Shown here: in pieces, positions 26,443 to 35,155 of the stretch | Numbering within the stretch: the stretch's first letter is position 1 | Layout of the letters: every line of letters begins with the position of its first letter | Assembly (NCBI GenBank): GCA_963769605.1 | Contig: CAVYML010000009.1 | Span: forward strand, 992,001-1,056,000 | Source: Fen-1254 sp963769605 | GTDB lineage: Bacteria; Bacteroidota; Ignavibacteria; UBA10030 | Length of the DNA stretch: 64,000 nt | Direction: 5' to 3' | Notes under the pieces: model-generated | What the model saw: the letters and a program-made list of their open reading frames with translations, nothing else | Told to the model about the DNA's origin: nothing | Database searches by the model: none | Made by a program: the position numbers and the translations under genes

Positions 26443-26665
26443 GACAGACTCCCATGAGCCTTATACCCTACATTCTGGAGCAAGGATTGCGACAGCTTCC
26501 TGTACCTGAAGAAGCTTTCCGGCAATTCCAAACCGCAAGCGCTCTCAGCGATGTCGACGGGAAGGGATTCCCCAAGGATCTTTTTCAACTCAGCAAACCG
26601 GTGATAACGCGCGGACTTCTCAATTTTCGATTCTGCAAATTAAACGGGATTGGCTCTATGAATAT
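26309..26665 (+). repeat. Left copy of a diverged direct repeat flanking pst operon 2
   Basis: This segment (small membrane-protein tail plus glycosidase start) is repeated in the same orientation at 32190-32715, with clear nucleotide divergence and an internal deletion of about 200 bp. The two copies enclose the about 5.5-kb pst operon 2 block (26666-32180). The pattern indicates insertion of that block, or a duplication around it, rather than a recent event. Confidence 0.75.
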
Positions 26666-26670
26666 TTACT
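26454..26670 (+). pseudogene. Truncated, frameshifted copy of the glycosidase-like gene N-terminus
   Basis: The first about 60 codons match the start of the 32526-34910 gene (MSLIPYILEQGLRQLPVPEE against MSLLPYILEQALRQLRVPEE), and the DNA is clearly similar through about 26660. A one-base shift near 26630 changes frame; in the shifted frame ILQIKRDWLYEY still matches VLQMKRDWLYPH of the full gene. Similarity ends near 26665, where the unrelated sequence upstream of the second pst operon begins. Non-functional remnant. Confidence 0.8.
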
Positions 26671-26844
26671 TGACTATAAACAATAAAAATACACACCGCT
26701 CTGCTGTTTTGTTGAATTTAATGTCATAGTGTAACCTCCTTGCGATTTCACCTCATACATGCGCATTGCAATTTCACGGCCTTTGAACCATATATTGAAG
26801 ATTTTCTTTAATGGAATTTGCAATTATAATTGAACAATCAAATA

Positions 26845-26900
26845 TTAACAATTTCATAACACTGCGTTCACAGAATGTTTATCTATATTACATAGCAAAG
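26845..26900 (+). promoter_or_regulatory. Pho-box promoter of pst operon 2
   Basis: TTAACA (26845-26850), ATAACA (26856-26861) and TTCACA (26867-26872) lie at an exact 11-bp period on the coding strand. After exactly 20 nt comes TAGCAAAG (26893-26900), in the place of the -7 element. The pstS2 ATG at 26936 follows a strong AGGAGG. Spacing equals that of the other Pho-box loci in this window. Confidence 0.7.
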
Positions 26901-26935
26901 AATTTAAACGATCTAATTCAATAGGAGGCTATATC

Positions 26936-27805
26936 ATGAACAAATTATTGAATTTTAGTCTTTCCTTATCTGTCGGATTAGTCTTACTCGTTGGTTGTGC
27001 GAGAAAATCGAACGAGCAGTCAAACTCTCTCCAGATTAAAGGATCCGATACCATGGTGAACCTTGGTCAGGCTTGGGCAGAAGCTTATATGAAGCAACAT
27101 CCAGGAACTTCGATAGCTGTAACTGGCGGCGGCTCCGGAACCGGTATTACAGCGCTCGTTAACAATACATGCGACATTGCAGAAGTGTCACGAGAGATGA
27201 AAAAAAGCGAAATCGAGCTAATCTCGTCCAAGGGAATGCCGCCCCAAAAGATCATTGTTGCACTCGATGGACTCGCTGTTGTCGTGAACCCGGAGAATAA
27301 AGTCTCCGAGTTAACAATCGACCAGCTCGCCGACATTTTCACTGGAGTAATCAAGAACTGGAAGGAAGTTGGCGGGCGTGATGCAAAGATCGTTCTTTTG
27401 TCGCGGGAAGTGAATTCGGGCACTCATGTTTATTTTAAAGAACATGTTCTTCGTCACGGAAAATCGGACGGCAAGGAAGAATTTGCGGCAGAAGCATTGT
27501 TGCTCTCCAGCTCGCAAGCAATTGCAGATGAGGTAGCACAAAACCAAGATGCGATAGGATATTACGGGATGGGATATATCACTGAAAAAGAAAAAGCTAT
27601 TAAAGTCGCAAAAGATAAATCATCACCCTTTGAAGCTCCAACAATGGAGAATGTAATAAAGGGTGCATATCCTATCTCGCGCCCTCTTTTGATGTATTCC
27701 AAAGGCGAACCGAAGGGGTTAGTTAAAGCATTCATCGATTATGTTCTTTCGGCTTCAGGACAAGAGGTAGTCAAGAAACTCGACTTTGTTCCAGTAAAAC
27801 CATAA
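26936..27805 (+). CDS. pstS: Phosphate-binding lipoprotein PstS (system 2)
   Basis: 289 residues with a lipoprotein signal (lipobox LLVGC about residue 21), so it is membrane-anchored, unlike PstS of system 1. PstS-like phosphate-site segments are present: KGSDTMVNLGQAWAEAYM, TGGGSGTGITAL, DIAEVSREMK and SREVNSGTHVYFKEHVL. It is shorter than PstS1 and belongs to the compact lipoprotein class common in Gram-positive and many other bacteria. It heads pstS-pstC-pstA-pstB-pstB-phoU, an order familiar from Firmicutes. A strong ribosome-binding site and Pho box precede it. Confidence 0.9.
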   Translation: MNKLLNFSLSLSVGLVLLVGCARKSNEQSNSLQIKGSDTMVNLGQAWAEAYMKQHPGTSIAVTGGGSGTGITALVNNTCDIAEVSREMKKSEIELISSKGMPPQKIIVALDGLAVVVNPENKVSELTIDQLADIFTGVIKNWKEVGGRDAKIVLLSREVNSGTHVYFKEHVLRHGKSDGKEEFAAEALLLSSSQAIADEVAQNQDAIGYYGMGYITEKEKAIKVAKDKSSPFEAPTMENVIKGAYPISRPLLMYSKGEPKGLVKAFIDYVLSASGQEVVKKLDFVPVKP

Positions 27806-27852
27806 GAACAAAAGTAATTGAATATCCAGGACGCTTTGGCAGAACAAAAGAT

Positions 27853-28725
27853 ATGACAGTGCGAAAGATAAAAGAGTTTATCATTGAACGAACTATTTTT
27901 CTTAGCGGCATCATGTCTATTGTTTTTGTCCTTCTCATCTTTGCATTTCTCTTGAAAGAAGGGCTTTCCATTTTCTGGAGAGTTCTTCCGTCCGATTTCC
28001 TCTTTGGCAGTAACTGGTATCCGATTTCTGATCCGCCTCAATTTGGCATTTTACCGCTCATAATTGGTTCCATCTTTGTTACAGCGGGCGCTGGTGTAAT
28101 TTCTATTCCAATTGGTATTGCGAGCGCTCTCTTTATCGCAGAAATTGCACCGCGGAAAACCAAAGAAATCATGAAGGCAGGAATAGAACTTCTTGCTGCT
28201 ATTCCTTCTGTGGTAATCGGGTTTATTGGAATGGTAACGTTAGGCCCTTTGATTAAAAATATGTTCAACTTGTCAACCGGATTAACTGCACTTTCCGGAT
28301 CTATCACTCTTGCTTTTATGGCTATGCCTACTATTGTATCCATCGCAGAAGATGCTATCACAGCAGTCCCCCGTCAATATCGTGAAGCCGCGATTGCCAT
28401 GGGGGCAACAAAATGGCAAACAACATGGCGAATCGTTGCGTATGCCGCTCGCCCTGGAATGGTCGCCGCTGTCATGCTTGGAATCGGTAGAGTAATTGGC
28501 GAAACAATGGCTGTTATGATGGTAACTGGAAATGCTGCATTGATTCCGCATAGTATACTTCAACCTGTACGCACCTTAACTGCGACGGTTGCAGCTGAAA
28601 TGGGCGAGACAGTGCAGGGTGGTGATCATTATGCAGCGCTCTTCGCAATTGGAATCATACTGTTCATCATTACATTTATGATTAACGGTGTTGCTGATCT
28701 TTATCTTCACAAAACAAAAAAATAA
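27853..28725 (+). CDS. pstC: Phosphate ABC transporter permease PstC (system 2)
   Basis: 290 residues with about six helices. Family segments: ELLAAIPSVVIGFIGMVTLG, the cytosolic loop QYREAAIAMGATKWQTTWR, and GIGRVIGETMAVMMVTGN. It lacks the long N-terminal tail of PstC1. It starts 48 bp after pstS2. A 158-bp spacer before pstA2 contains a short CTCCC/GGGAG hairpin near 28833-28850, which may reduce read-through or stabilise the upstream part of the transcript. Confidence 0.9.
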   Translation: MTVRKIKEFIIERTIFLSGIMSIVFVLLIFAFLLKEGLSIFWRVLPSDFLFGSNWYPISDPPQFGILPLIIGSIFVTAGAGVISIPIGIASALFIAEIAPRKTKEIMKAGIELLAAIPSVVIGFIGMVTLGPLIKNMFNLSTGLTALSGSITLAFMAMPTIVSIAEDAITAVPRQYREAAIAMGATKWQTTWRIVAYAARPGMVAAVMLGIGRVIGETMAVMMVTGNAALIPHSILQPVRTLTATVAAEMGETVQGGDHYAALFAIGIILFIITFMINGVADLYLHKTKK

Positions 28726-28883
28726 GAGATATTGCTCTTTTTCATTAATCTCAAAAAAAGGATGAAGCCCCTGCATTACAAATTGTTAGACTTCATTCTT
28801 ATTTTCTCCTCCAAAAAGAGAAGAAATTGTATGTCTCCCGCTTTTAGGGGGAGATTAAGAAGTGATTTAATATTCTTTTTCCT

Positions 28884-29729
28884 ATGAACGCTCAGCTTAA
28901 ACAAAAGATTGCAATCAGCATTCTCTTCTTCTGCACGTTATTAGTGGTGGTGCCGGTGTTGGCGATCCTTGTGATTATTTTCATCAAAGGAACAAGCGCG
29001 ATCAGTTTTTCCTTCTTGTTCGAAATGCCGACCAATGGCATGAGTGCCGGCGGTATTTTTCCGGCGATACTTGGTACTTTATATCTTGTCTTCGGAGCAA
29101 TTATTTTTGCGGTACCATTAGGTGTTTTTTCAGCTATATATCTCGTTGAATATTCTCAGGACAACGCTTTAAGCCGTATCGTAAAACTCGCAATTGTGAA
29201 CTTAGCTGGCGTTCCATCGGTAGTCTACGGTCTGTTCGGATTGGGGGTTTTCGTATTATTTTTGGGATTCGGCGCATCAATCCTCTCCGGTTCATTAACA
29301 CTTGGCATTATGATCTTACCTGTAATTATCACATCATCGCGTGAAGCATTGGAGAGCGTGCCGCAATCCTTTCGCATTGTCAGCTTGTCACTCGGCGCAA
29401 GTAAGTGGCAAACGATAAGACATTCTGTTTTACCGCATGCGCTGCCGGGTATTTTAACTGGTACTATTCTCGGTCTTGGCCGTGCTGCCGGCGAAACTGC
29501 GCCGATTCTCTTTACTGTTGCAGCGTTCTATTTGCCCAAACTGCCTCAATCATTGTTTGATCAAACCATGGCACTTCCATATCATTTGTATGTCATATCT
29601 ACACAAGTGCCGGGTATTCCAGAAAATATTCGTTATGGAACGGCTTTAGTTCTTCTTTTAGTCGTTCTGTTATTAAATCTTGCAGCCATTATCCTCCGGT
29701 ACCAATTCAGGAAACGGAAGCGATGGTAG
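28884..29729 (+). CDS. pstA: Phosphate ABC transporter permease PstA (system 2)
   Basis: 281 residues, about six helices. Recognisable PstA segments are NLAGVPSVVYGLFGLGVFVL, VPQSFRIVSLSLGASKWQTI (cytosolic coupling loop) and GLGRAAGETAPILFTVA. Its stop overlaps the start of the next gene (ATGGTAG), so translation of the first PstB-like ATPase is coupled to it. Partner of PstC2. Confidence 0.9.
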   Translation: MNAQLKQKIAISILFFCTLLVVVPVLAILVIIFIKGTSAISFSFLFEMPTNGMSAGGIFPAILGTLYLVFGAIIFAVPLGVFSAIYLVEYSQDNALSRIVKLAIVNLAGVPSVVYGLFGLGVFVLFLGFGASILSGSLTLGIMILPVIITSSREALESVPQSFRIVSLSLGASKWQTIRHSVLPHALPGILTGTILGLGRAAGETAPILFTVAAFYLPKLPQSLFDQTMALPYHLYVISTQVPGIPENIRYGTALVLLLVVLLLNLAAIILRYQFRKRKRW

Positions 29730-30475
29730 GAACGAAAATCAGCATAAAAAAACTTTCGATTCGGTTTAGCGATAACCTGGTGTTGAAAGAATTAACTCTC
29801 GACATCCAGCGCAACGAAATTTTCACGATTATCGGACCGGCAAACTCCGGCAAAACTTCTCTTCTACAATCGATCAACAGATTGAATGATCTCAATCCTA
29901 CATATAAGAAGGAGGGAAAGATTATTATTGACGGAGAAGATATAGATTCTCTTGATGTAGAATTACTTCGAAAACGTGTTAGCATTGTATTCGCATTGCC
30001 GTTCCCTTTGCCGCTCTCTGTCTATGATAACATTGCTTATGGGCCGCGGATGCATGGAATAAAAAATAAAGCAAAACTATCCGAGATTGTCGAAAAGGGA
30101 TTGTGTGAAGCATATCTCTGGGATGAAGTGAAAGATCGTTTGCATACACCTGCGATGAATCTTTCCGGGGGACAACAGCAGCGCCTTTGCATCGCCCGCA
30201 TTCTTGCAGTAGAACCAGAAGTCATTATGTTCGATGAACCCACATCCGGACTTGACCCGATCTCGACCGCACGTGTCGAAGAAACCATGCGTGTATTAAA
30301 GGAACGATATACGATTATACTTGTAACCAACAATGTCGCGCAAGCAGCGCGTGTAGGAGATAGGACTGCATTTCTCCTGATGGGAGAATTAGTCGAACTT
30401 GATGAAACGAAACGTCTCTTCACAGCAGCAGCGGACAAACGAACTGACGATTATATCACTGGAAAATTCGGATAA
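29723..30475 (+). CDS. pstB: PstB-like ATPase A of system 2, with altered Q-loop and H-loop
   Basis: 250-residue ABC ATPase with PstB character (for example AARVGDRTAFLLMGELVE). Walker A is GPANSGKT (38-45) and Walker B VIMFDEPTSGLDP keeps Glu172. The signature LSGGQQQR (147-154) is canonical. Two catalytic contacts are changed: the Q-loop Gln is Ala91 (IVFALPFP instead of MVFQ.PNPFP) and the switch His is Asn203 (VTNNVAQAARV instead of VTHN). The next gene carries the complementary defect. Overlap with pstA2 and 2-bp spacing to the next gene imply equal expression. Most likely one half of a PstB heterodimer. Confidence 0.88.
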   Translation: MVGTKISIKKLSIRFSDNLVLKELTLDIQRNEIFTIIGPANSGKTSLLQSINRLNDLNPTYKKEGKIIIDGEDIDSLDVELLRKRVSIVFALPFPLPLSVYDNIAYGPRMHGIKNKAKLSEIVEKGLCEAYLWDEVKDRLHTPAMNLSGGQQQRLCIARILAVEPEVIMFDEPTSGLDPISTARVEETMRVLKERYTIILVTNNVAQAARVGDRTAFLLMGELVELDETKRLFTAAADKRTDDYITGKFG

Positions 30476-30477
30476 AC

Positions 30478-31236
30478 ATGAATAAGTTCGTCATTGAGAC
30501 ACGACATCTCGATTTATTTTATGGTAATTTTCAAGCATTGATTGATATTAATCTCTGTATAGAAGAACAAAAGATCTCTGCGTTGATAGGTCCATCCGGA
30601 TGCGGAAAATCAACACTTGTTCGGGTCTTCAACCGTATGAATGATTTGATAGATGGTGTTCGTACTACCGGCGAAATAAAGGTGTTAGGCGATAATATTT
30701 TTTTGCCGAACATTGATCTTATTATGCTCCGGCAGAAGATCGGCATGGTATTCCAACGACCCAATCCATTCCCGCTTTCTGTACGTGAGAATATTACTTT
30801 TGGCCTGGACATTCAAAATAAGTATGCGAAGAATCAGTATAATACAATAGTTGAAGCATCTCTTAGAGACGTATTGCTTTGGGATGATTTAAAGGATAAG
30901 CTAGATCATTCTGCACTCAAACTTTCTCTGGAACAGCAGCAGCGTCTTTGCATTGCCCGTGTGTTGGCAATGAAACCGCAGATCATTTTAATGGATGAGC
31001 CTTGCTCGGCGCTCGATCCGATTGCGACATTGAGAATTGAAGAACTCATGCAGGAGTTGAAAAAGAATTATACAATTGTAATCGTTACACACAATATGCA
31101 GCAAGCCGCGCGTGCCAGCGATAATACAGCGTTTCTCTATCTTGGTGAACTTGTAGAATATGGTGAAACCAAAAAGATTTATTCTTCACCTAAAGAGAAA
31201 CGAACAGAAGATTATCTTACTGGAAGATTTGGATAG
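30478..31236 (+). CDS. pstB: PstB-like ATPase B of system 2, with degenerate ABC signature
   Basis: 252-residue PstB. Walker A GPSGCGKST, Q-loop MVFQRPNPFP (Gln93), Walker B IILMDEPCSALDP (Glu174) and H-loop VTHNMQQAARA (His205) are canonical. The signature, however, reads LSLEQQQR at 149-156 instead of LSGGQQQR: both glycines that contact ATP across the dimer are lost. A homodimer of this protein would have two damaged sites, while pairing with the preceding protein leaves one full site. It is closer in sequence to PstB1 than the preceding protein is. Confidence 0.9.
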   Translation: MNKFVIETRHLDLFYGNFQALIDINLCIEEQKISALIGPSGCGKSTLVRVFNRMNDLIDGVRTTGEIKVLGDNIFLPNIDLIMLRQKIGMVFQRPNPFPLSVRENITFGLDIQNKYAKNQYNTIVEASLRDVLLWDDLKDKLDHSALKLSLEQQQRLCIARVLAMKPQIILMDEPCSALDPIATLRIEELMQELKKNYTIVIVTHNMQQAARASDNTAFLYLGELVEYGETKKIYSSPKEKRTEDYLTGRFG

Positions 31237-31257
31237 TACCGATAGGAGACAATAAGA

Positions 31258-31935
31258 ATGGAACGACACTTTCAAAGAGAATTAGAAGGTCTTAAGATCT
31301 CGCTCATCAAAATGGGGAGCATGGTAGAAGAAAATATCGCAAACGCGATTCGCTCGGTGCTGGAGAAGAACGGTGATCTTGCCCAAAAGGTTATCCATAC
31401 AGACAAACGCGTCGATGCATTGGAGATTGAAATCGATAATGCGGTTATAGACTTGCTTGCATTGCAGCAGCCGCTCGCAAGTGATTTACGTTTTATCATT
31501 GCGGCGCAAAAAATCAATAATGATCTTGAACGCATCGGAGACCATGCAGTTAATATCGCAGAAGCTGCCGCAACACTCTGCTTGCTTCCAGGCGTGGAGA
31601 TGTTGGAAGAAATTCCAAAGATGGCCGATATTACAAAGATGATGCTCAAAGAAGCTCTTGACGGCTTCATCCTTCTTGATCCTTCAAAAGCACGTCTTGT
31701 CTTAGAGACAGACGATCAGATCGATGACCTCAATCGATTGGTTGCAAGAAGAATTGTAGAATTGGTGAAGAACAACAATCAGATAATAGAGTATGGATTG
31801 GAATTGAGCCGCGTGAGTCGGAACCTTGAACGCGTTGCAGATATGACAACCAATATTGCAGAAGAAGTCATCTTTCACACGCAGGCACGAATTGTTAAAC
31901 ATCATGCTGAAGAGCAACAGAAATCCGTTTCATAA
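31258..31935 (+). CDS. phoU: PhoU phosphate-transport regulator (system 2)
   Basis: 225 residues, same two-repeat PhoU structure as the protein at 14248-14943 and similar along its length (MERHFQRELEGLKISLIKMG start; RIGDHAVNIAEA and VADMTTNIAEE metal/helix segments). It is the last gene of pst operon 2, 21 bp after the second pstB, with AGGAGA upstream. Having one PhoU per Pst operon suggests that each transporter brings its own signalling partner to PhoR. Confidence 0.92.
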   Translation: MERHFQRELEGLKISLIKMGSMVEENIANAIRSVLEKNGDLAQKVIHTDKRVDALEIEIDNAVIDLLALQQPLASDLRFIIAAQKINNDLERIGDHAVNIAEAAATLCLLPGVEMLEEIPKMADITKMMLKEALDGFILLDPSKARLVLETDDQIDDLNRLVARRIVELVKNNNQIIEYGLELSRVSRNLERVADMTTNIAEEVIFHTQARIVKHHAEEQQKSVS

Positions 31936-32138
31936 TCAATTTCAGAGAATCAATAAAAATAGATAAGAACAAAATTTGCAATATGCTGTAAAACGATTTT
32001 TATCTATGGATCATTTTCTCATGCTCTGGATGTTCCTTGTCATGCCTTTGTTAAAGAGTTTGCGTCACGCGCGAGGCAGATGAGGTTTCAACACTTTATT
32101 CGTTGGTTGTCCGGTCATACAGGAAAGGAGACATCGTT

Positions 32139-32189
32139 ATGACAAAGAAGAAGACTCTCGCGTCCGAATCTGGTGCAGCGCTACCATAG
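32139..32189 (+). pseudogene. 5' remnant of a catalase gene
   Basis: AGGAAAGGAGA precedes an ATG whose frame reads MTKKKTLASESGAALP and then stops. The first 14 residues resemble the conserved start of monofunctional catalases (MTxKxLTTxSGAPV). Similarity ends at about 32180, exactly where the small membrane-protein gene of the opposite strand begins its 3' end. I read it as a catalase gene cut off at a recombination junction, marking the right edge of the pst operon 2 block. The match is short, so the identity is tentative. Nothing further is supported in 31936-32138. Confidence 0.5.
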
Positions 32190-32345
32190 GCGAAAAACAG
32201 CGACAGCCCCGCATACAATTACTGAAACGATAAGAATCGCCGCGATAAACTCGCCGTTCGACATTGATCTTTCTTCCGATTCATCACTATCCGCTTGCGG
32301 AATATTATTTTTAAGAAGCTCAAAGAAAAAATTTTCAGTTTTCAT
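32181..32345 (-). CDS. Small Pho-regulated single-helix membrane protein (SNxEF family, 54 aa)
   Basis: 54 residues: an acidic N-terminal half (QADSDESEERSMSNGEF) followed by one membrane helix (IAAILIVSVIVCGAVAV) and a terminal FRLW. The ATG at 32345 has AGAGG seven nt upstream; an ATG two codons earlier is too close to it. I know of no family with this pattern. The protein at 41403-41552 shares SN[GK]EF, the same helix length and RL[WF] end without gaps, and a decayed copy lies at 26306-26442. A Pho box with the strict 11-bp geometry stands upstream of both intact genes. The likely role is a small inner-membrane modulator made in phosphate starvation. Confidence 0.65.
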   Translation of the reverse strand: MKTENFFFELLKNNIPQADSDESEERSMSNGEFIAAILIVSVIVCGAVAVFRLW

Positions 32346-32385
32346 CTTCATGCCTCTTTACCTTCCCTTCATCGTTTCAAGCAAG

Positions 32386-32441
32386 CAAATATATTGATTG
32401 ATCGTTACTGCGGAATGAACCCTATGTTAAGAAATTGTTAA
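32386..32441 (-). promoter_or_regulatory. Pho-box promoter of the 54-aa membrane protein
   Basis: On the minus strand: TTAACA (32441-32436), TTAACA (32430-32425) and TTCATT (32419-32414) at an 11-bp period, then exactly 20 nt, then TATATTTG (32393-32386), a perfect TAnnTTTG. The start codon is at 32345. The best-formed member of the set. Confidence 0.72.
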
Positions 32442-32525
32442 GATCGTTCGAAGGCGCAGGAAAGGCTTGTTCCCCGCCGAAAACGCATTTATATTTTATT
32501 CTATGCACAAATTCTACAGACTCCC

Positions 32526-34910
32526 ATGAGCCTTCTACCCTACATTCTGGAACAAGCATTGCGGCAGCTTCGTGTACCTGAAGAAGCCATCCGGCAATTT
32601 CAAATCGCGAGCGCTCTCAGCGATGTCGACGGGAAGGGATTTCCACGAGAACTTTTTCAACTGAGCGCACCGATGATAACGCGTGGACTCTTGAACTTCG
32701 CAGTCCTGCAAATGAAACGAGATTGGCTTTATCCGCATTGGGTGCGCAAGCAGCTCGATCCGAAAAGCGATTCCTTTATTAACCGGTCACAGAACCCGCT
32801 GATGATAAACATGACGCACCGGAACTGGACTATGATCGGCAGTCCGCACGGTTTTCATGAAGCGATCGTCGACCCCTGCGGCATGCTGACCCCGCTCCCC
32901 CGCGAGTGGTCGGTTGATGTCTGGATTGCAACAAAAGAAGGGAACCTGTTTCCTTCGATGTCTCAAAATATCCGGCAGGAATACGACCGGGAAGCGCCGC
33001 GTGTTATCACAACTATAATATTCGGCGATCTGATTCTGGAAATCGAATCGTTCACCGGCACAACGCGGAGCGGCCTCGATGTTGTCTTCAATAAGGCCGC
33101 TGTTCGGAATACCGGCACAGCGCCTCAGCATGGATGGCTCTTTGCGGCTGTAAGGCCATTCAATCCGGAAGGGGTTGCCCCTGTTCGCTCGATAGAATTT
33201 CGTACAAAGCGGCATTGTTATGTCAACGGTTCGATCGGAATTGTTTTTTCAAAGGAAGCTGACTTACTTCATTGCTCCAATACCGAAGAGGGAGATTCTG
33301 CAAAGCTTGTGCAATCCATCGCCGAAACTTCTTCGATTCCGGCGCCAGCACGGCAGGAAGTAAAATGTCGCATGGGACTTGCGAACGGATTTGCCGGATT
33401 CGCTTTTACAGCAGCACCCGCGGAGACTTTTTCGGTTTCCTACAGCACCGCTCTGGATACGGACAGGAATTTAAAACTCAGCGGGGACAAACTTTCCTGG
33501 CGCGTCTCGTACGACAATCGTTTAGTGCAGCATCGGCGTTCATGGATGCAGGAACGATCCATCGGCACTCAGATTCTCCTGCCGAATGCGAATCTGCAGG
33601 GAATCCTTGAGGCAAACATATTGACGCTTCTTCAACTGCACGACAAGAATTTTGTTTCCCCCGGCCCTTATCTCTATCATCATTTCTGGTTCCGTGACGC
33701 CGCACCGATTCTGCATGCTCTCGACCGGTTCGGATATCATAAGCGAGTGCGTCAATCCATTCATACGTTCGCGGAAAAAATGACAGGTGATGGATTTTTC
33801 AAGGGGCCGGACGGGGAATGGGACTCGAACGGCGAAGCGTTATGGCTCATCGAAAAGCATTTTCAGCTTTCCCCATCGTTGCTCTGGCTGAAAAATTTTT
33901 ATCCGGTTATTCGCAAAGCTGCACAGTGGATTATTAAAAAACGATCGGAAAGCATCGATTCCCTAGCGACGCATAGCGGGCTGATGCCGAAAAGTTTAAG
34001 CGCCGAACATTTCGGCACAACCGATCAATATTACTGGGATTCATTCTGGTCGCTTGCAGGATTGCATGCGGCGGCGCGTCTTGCTTCACACGCAGGAAAG
34101 GAAAATGATAAAGAATTCTTCATCAGTCAGGCATCGCTCTTCGAGCGGGATATCAAACATTCGCTCCAAAAAGCCGCAGAGCGTTTGGGTGCGGAAGTTA
34201 TTCCGGCGTCTCCTTTCCGCCCGTTCGATGAGGGGGCTGTCGGTTCTCTTGCCGGAGTCTATCCGCTTCAGATACATGCGCTCGCCGAGCGGCAATTTGC
34301 AAATACTCTCAAAGCATTCGATGCGCGTTTTGTGGACGAAAATGGATACTACCACCCTCTCATTCATTCCGGATACAATCCATATCTCACGCTGCATATT
34401 GCTCACAGTTATTTACTGATAGGAGAAATTCGGCGGGCATGGGAAATAGCCGGAACCGTATTTCGCCGGTGCATTCCGCCCTATTCACTTCCGGAAGCAA
34501 TCCATCCGAAAACCGGCGGCGGATCTATGGGAGACGGACATCACGGCTGGGCAGCGGCTGAAATTGTCCTTTTTCTTCTCGACGTTATCATTCATGAAGA
34601 TGCGGCAAGCATACATCTTTTTGAATGGTGCACGGATTCATTCTGGACTCCCGGCCTGCCGCTGGATCTTCACGCTCTGGTTTCCACCATCGGCCCGATC
34701 GATGTCCGTGTTGAATATGAACACACAAATCTGGTATGGTGCACACTCAACACGCCTGAAGCGCAGAAGGAAATTGTCCTTCATTTTCCATTTGCCGCAC
34801 AGCGGATCACTTCCTCGGTCGTCGACCGGCTTTTGGAAGTGCGGCTGGAAGGGAAAAACTCAACAGCCCGCTGCCGTTCCGGCTACTTTACGCTGAAGAT
34901 CGAGTTGTAA
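32526..34910 (+). CDS. Six-hairpin glycosidase-like protein (GH15/GDE-like fold), probable cytosolic hydrolase
   Basis: 794 residues, no signal peptide or membrane helix. The N-terminal about 330 residues look like a beta-rich sugar-enzyme domain (SPHGFHEAIVDPCGML, TIIFGDLILEIESFTG). The C-terminal half has the (alpha/alpha)6 pattern: FVSPGPYLYHHFWFRDAAP, GFFKGPDGEWDSNGEALWL and GGSMGDGHHGWAAAEIVLFL, with acidic residues placed as in glucoamylase, trehalase and glycogen-debranching enzymes. Exact substrate not recognised. It is divergent from the Pho-regulated 54-aa gene, and its N-terminal part is duplicated as a remnant at 26454. The start ATG has no evident Shine-Dalgarno sequence. Confidence 0.65.
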   Translation: MSLLPYILEQALRQLRVPEEAIRQFQIASALSDVDGKGFPRELFQLSAPMITRGLLNFAVLQMKRDWLYPHWVRKQLDPKSDSFINRSQNPLMINMTHRNWTMIGSPHGFHEAIVDPCGMLTPLPREWSVDVWIATKEGNLFPSMSQNIRQEYDREAPRVITTIIFGDLILEIESFTGTTRSGLDVVFNKAAVRNTGTAPQHGWLFAAVRPFNPEGVAPVRSIEFRTKRHCYVNGSIGIVFSKEADLLHCSNTEEGDSAKLVQSIAETSSIPAPARQEVKCRMGLANGFAGFAFTAAPAETFSVSYSTALDTDRNLKLSGDKLSWRVSYDNRLVQHRRSWMQERSIGTQILLPNANLQGILEANILTLLQLHDKNFVSPGPYLYHHFWFRDAAPILHALDRFGYHKRVRQSIHTFAEKMTGDGFFKGPDGEWDSNGEALWLIEKHFQLSPSLLWLKNFYPVIRKAAQWIIKKRSESIDSLATHSGLMPKSLSAEHFGTTDQYYWDSFWSLAGLHAAARLASHAGKENDKEFFISQASLFERDIKHSLQKAAERLGAEVIPASPFRPFDEGAVGSLAGVYPLQIHALAERQFANTLKAFDARFVDENGYYHPLIHSGYNPYLTLHIAHSYLLIGEIRRAWEIAGTVFRRCIPPYSLPEAIHPKTGGGSMGDGHHGWAAAEIVLFLLDVIIHEDAASIHLFEWCTDSFWTPGLPLDLHALVSTIGPIDVRVEYEHTNLVWCTLNTPEAQKEIVLHFPFAAQRITSSVVDRLLEVRLEGKNSTARCRSGYFTLKIEL

Positions 34911-35155
34911 ATTTATTTTGATTTAAATTTTCTACAGAATTCAGTCTACACCTGCCAAGCGCCCCCAATTGGGTCTTGCATTTTGCTATGAAGATTTGTA
35001 CTATTTTGCCGGAATGTTTTTTAAATAGATTGAAAGAAATAGGGGCTGGTATATTGTTTTTTATTTCTTCAAGCACAAAAAGATAGATACGATCTTTATT
35101 GGGATATAGAATTTCATTTTGGTATCTTGATACTTATTCATTGAAAATTGATAAA

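Noticed and set aside
34962..34971. CCCAATTGGG palindrome after the glycosidase-like gene
   Set aside because: Only 10 bp, no T-run and no partner gene; chance cannot be excluded.
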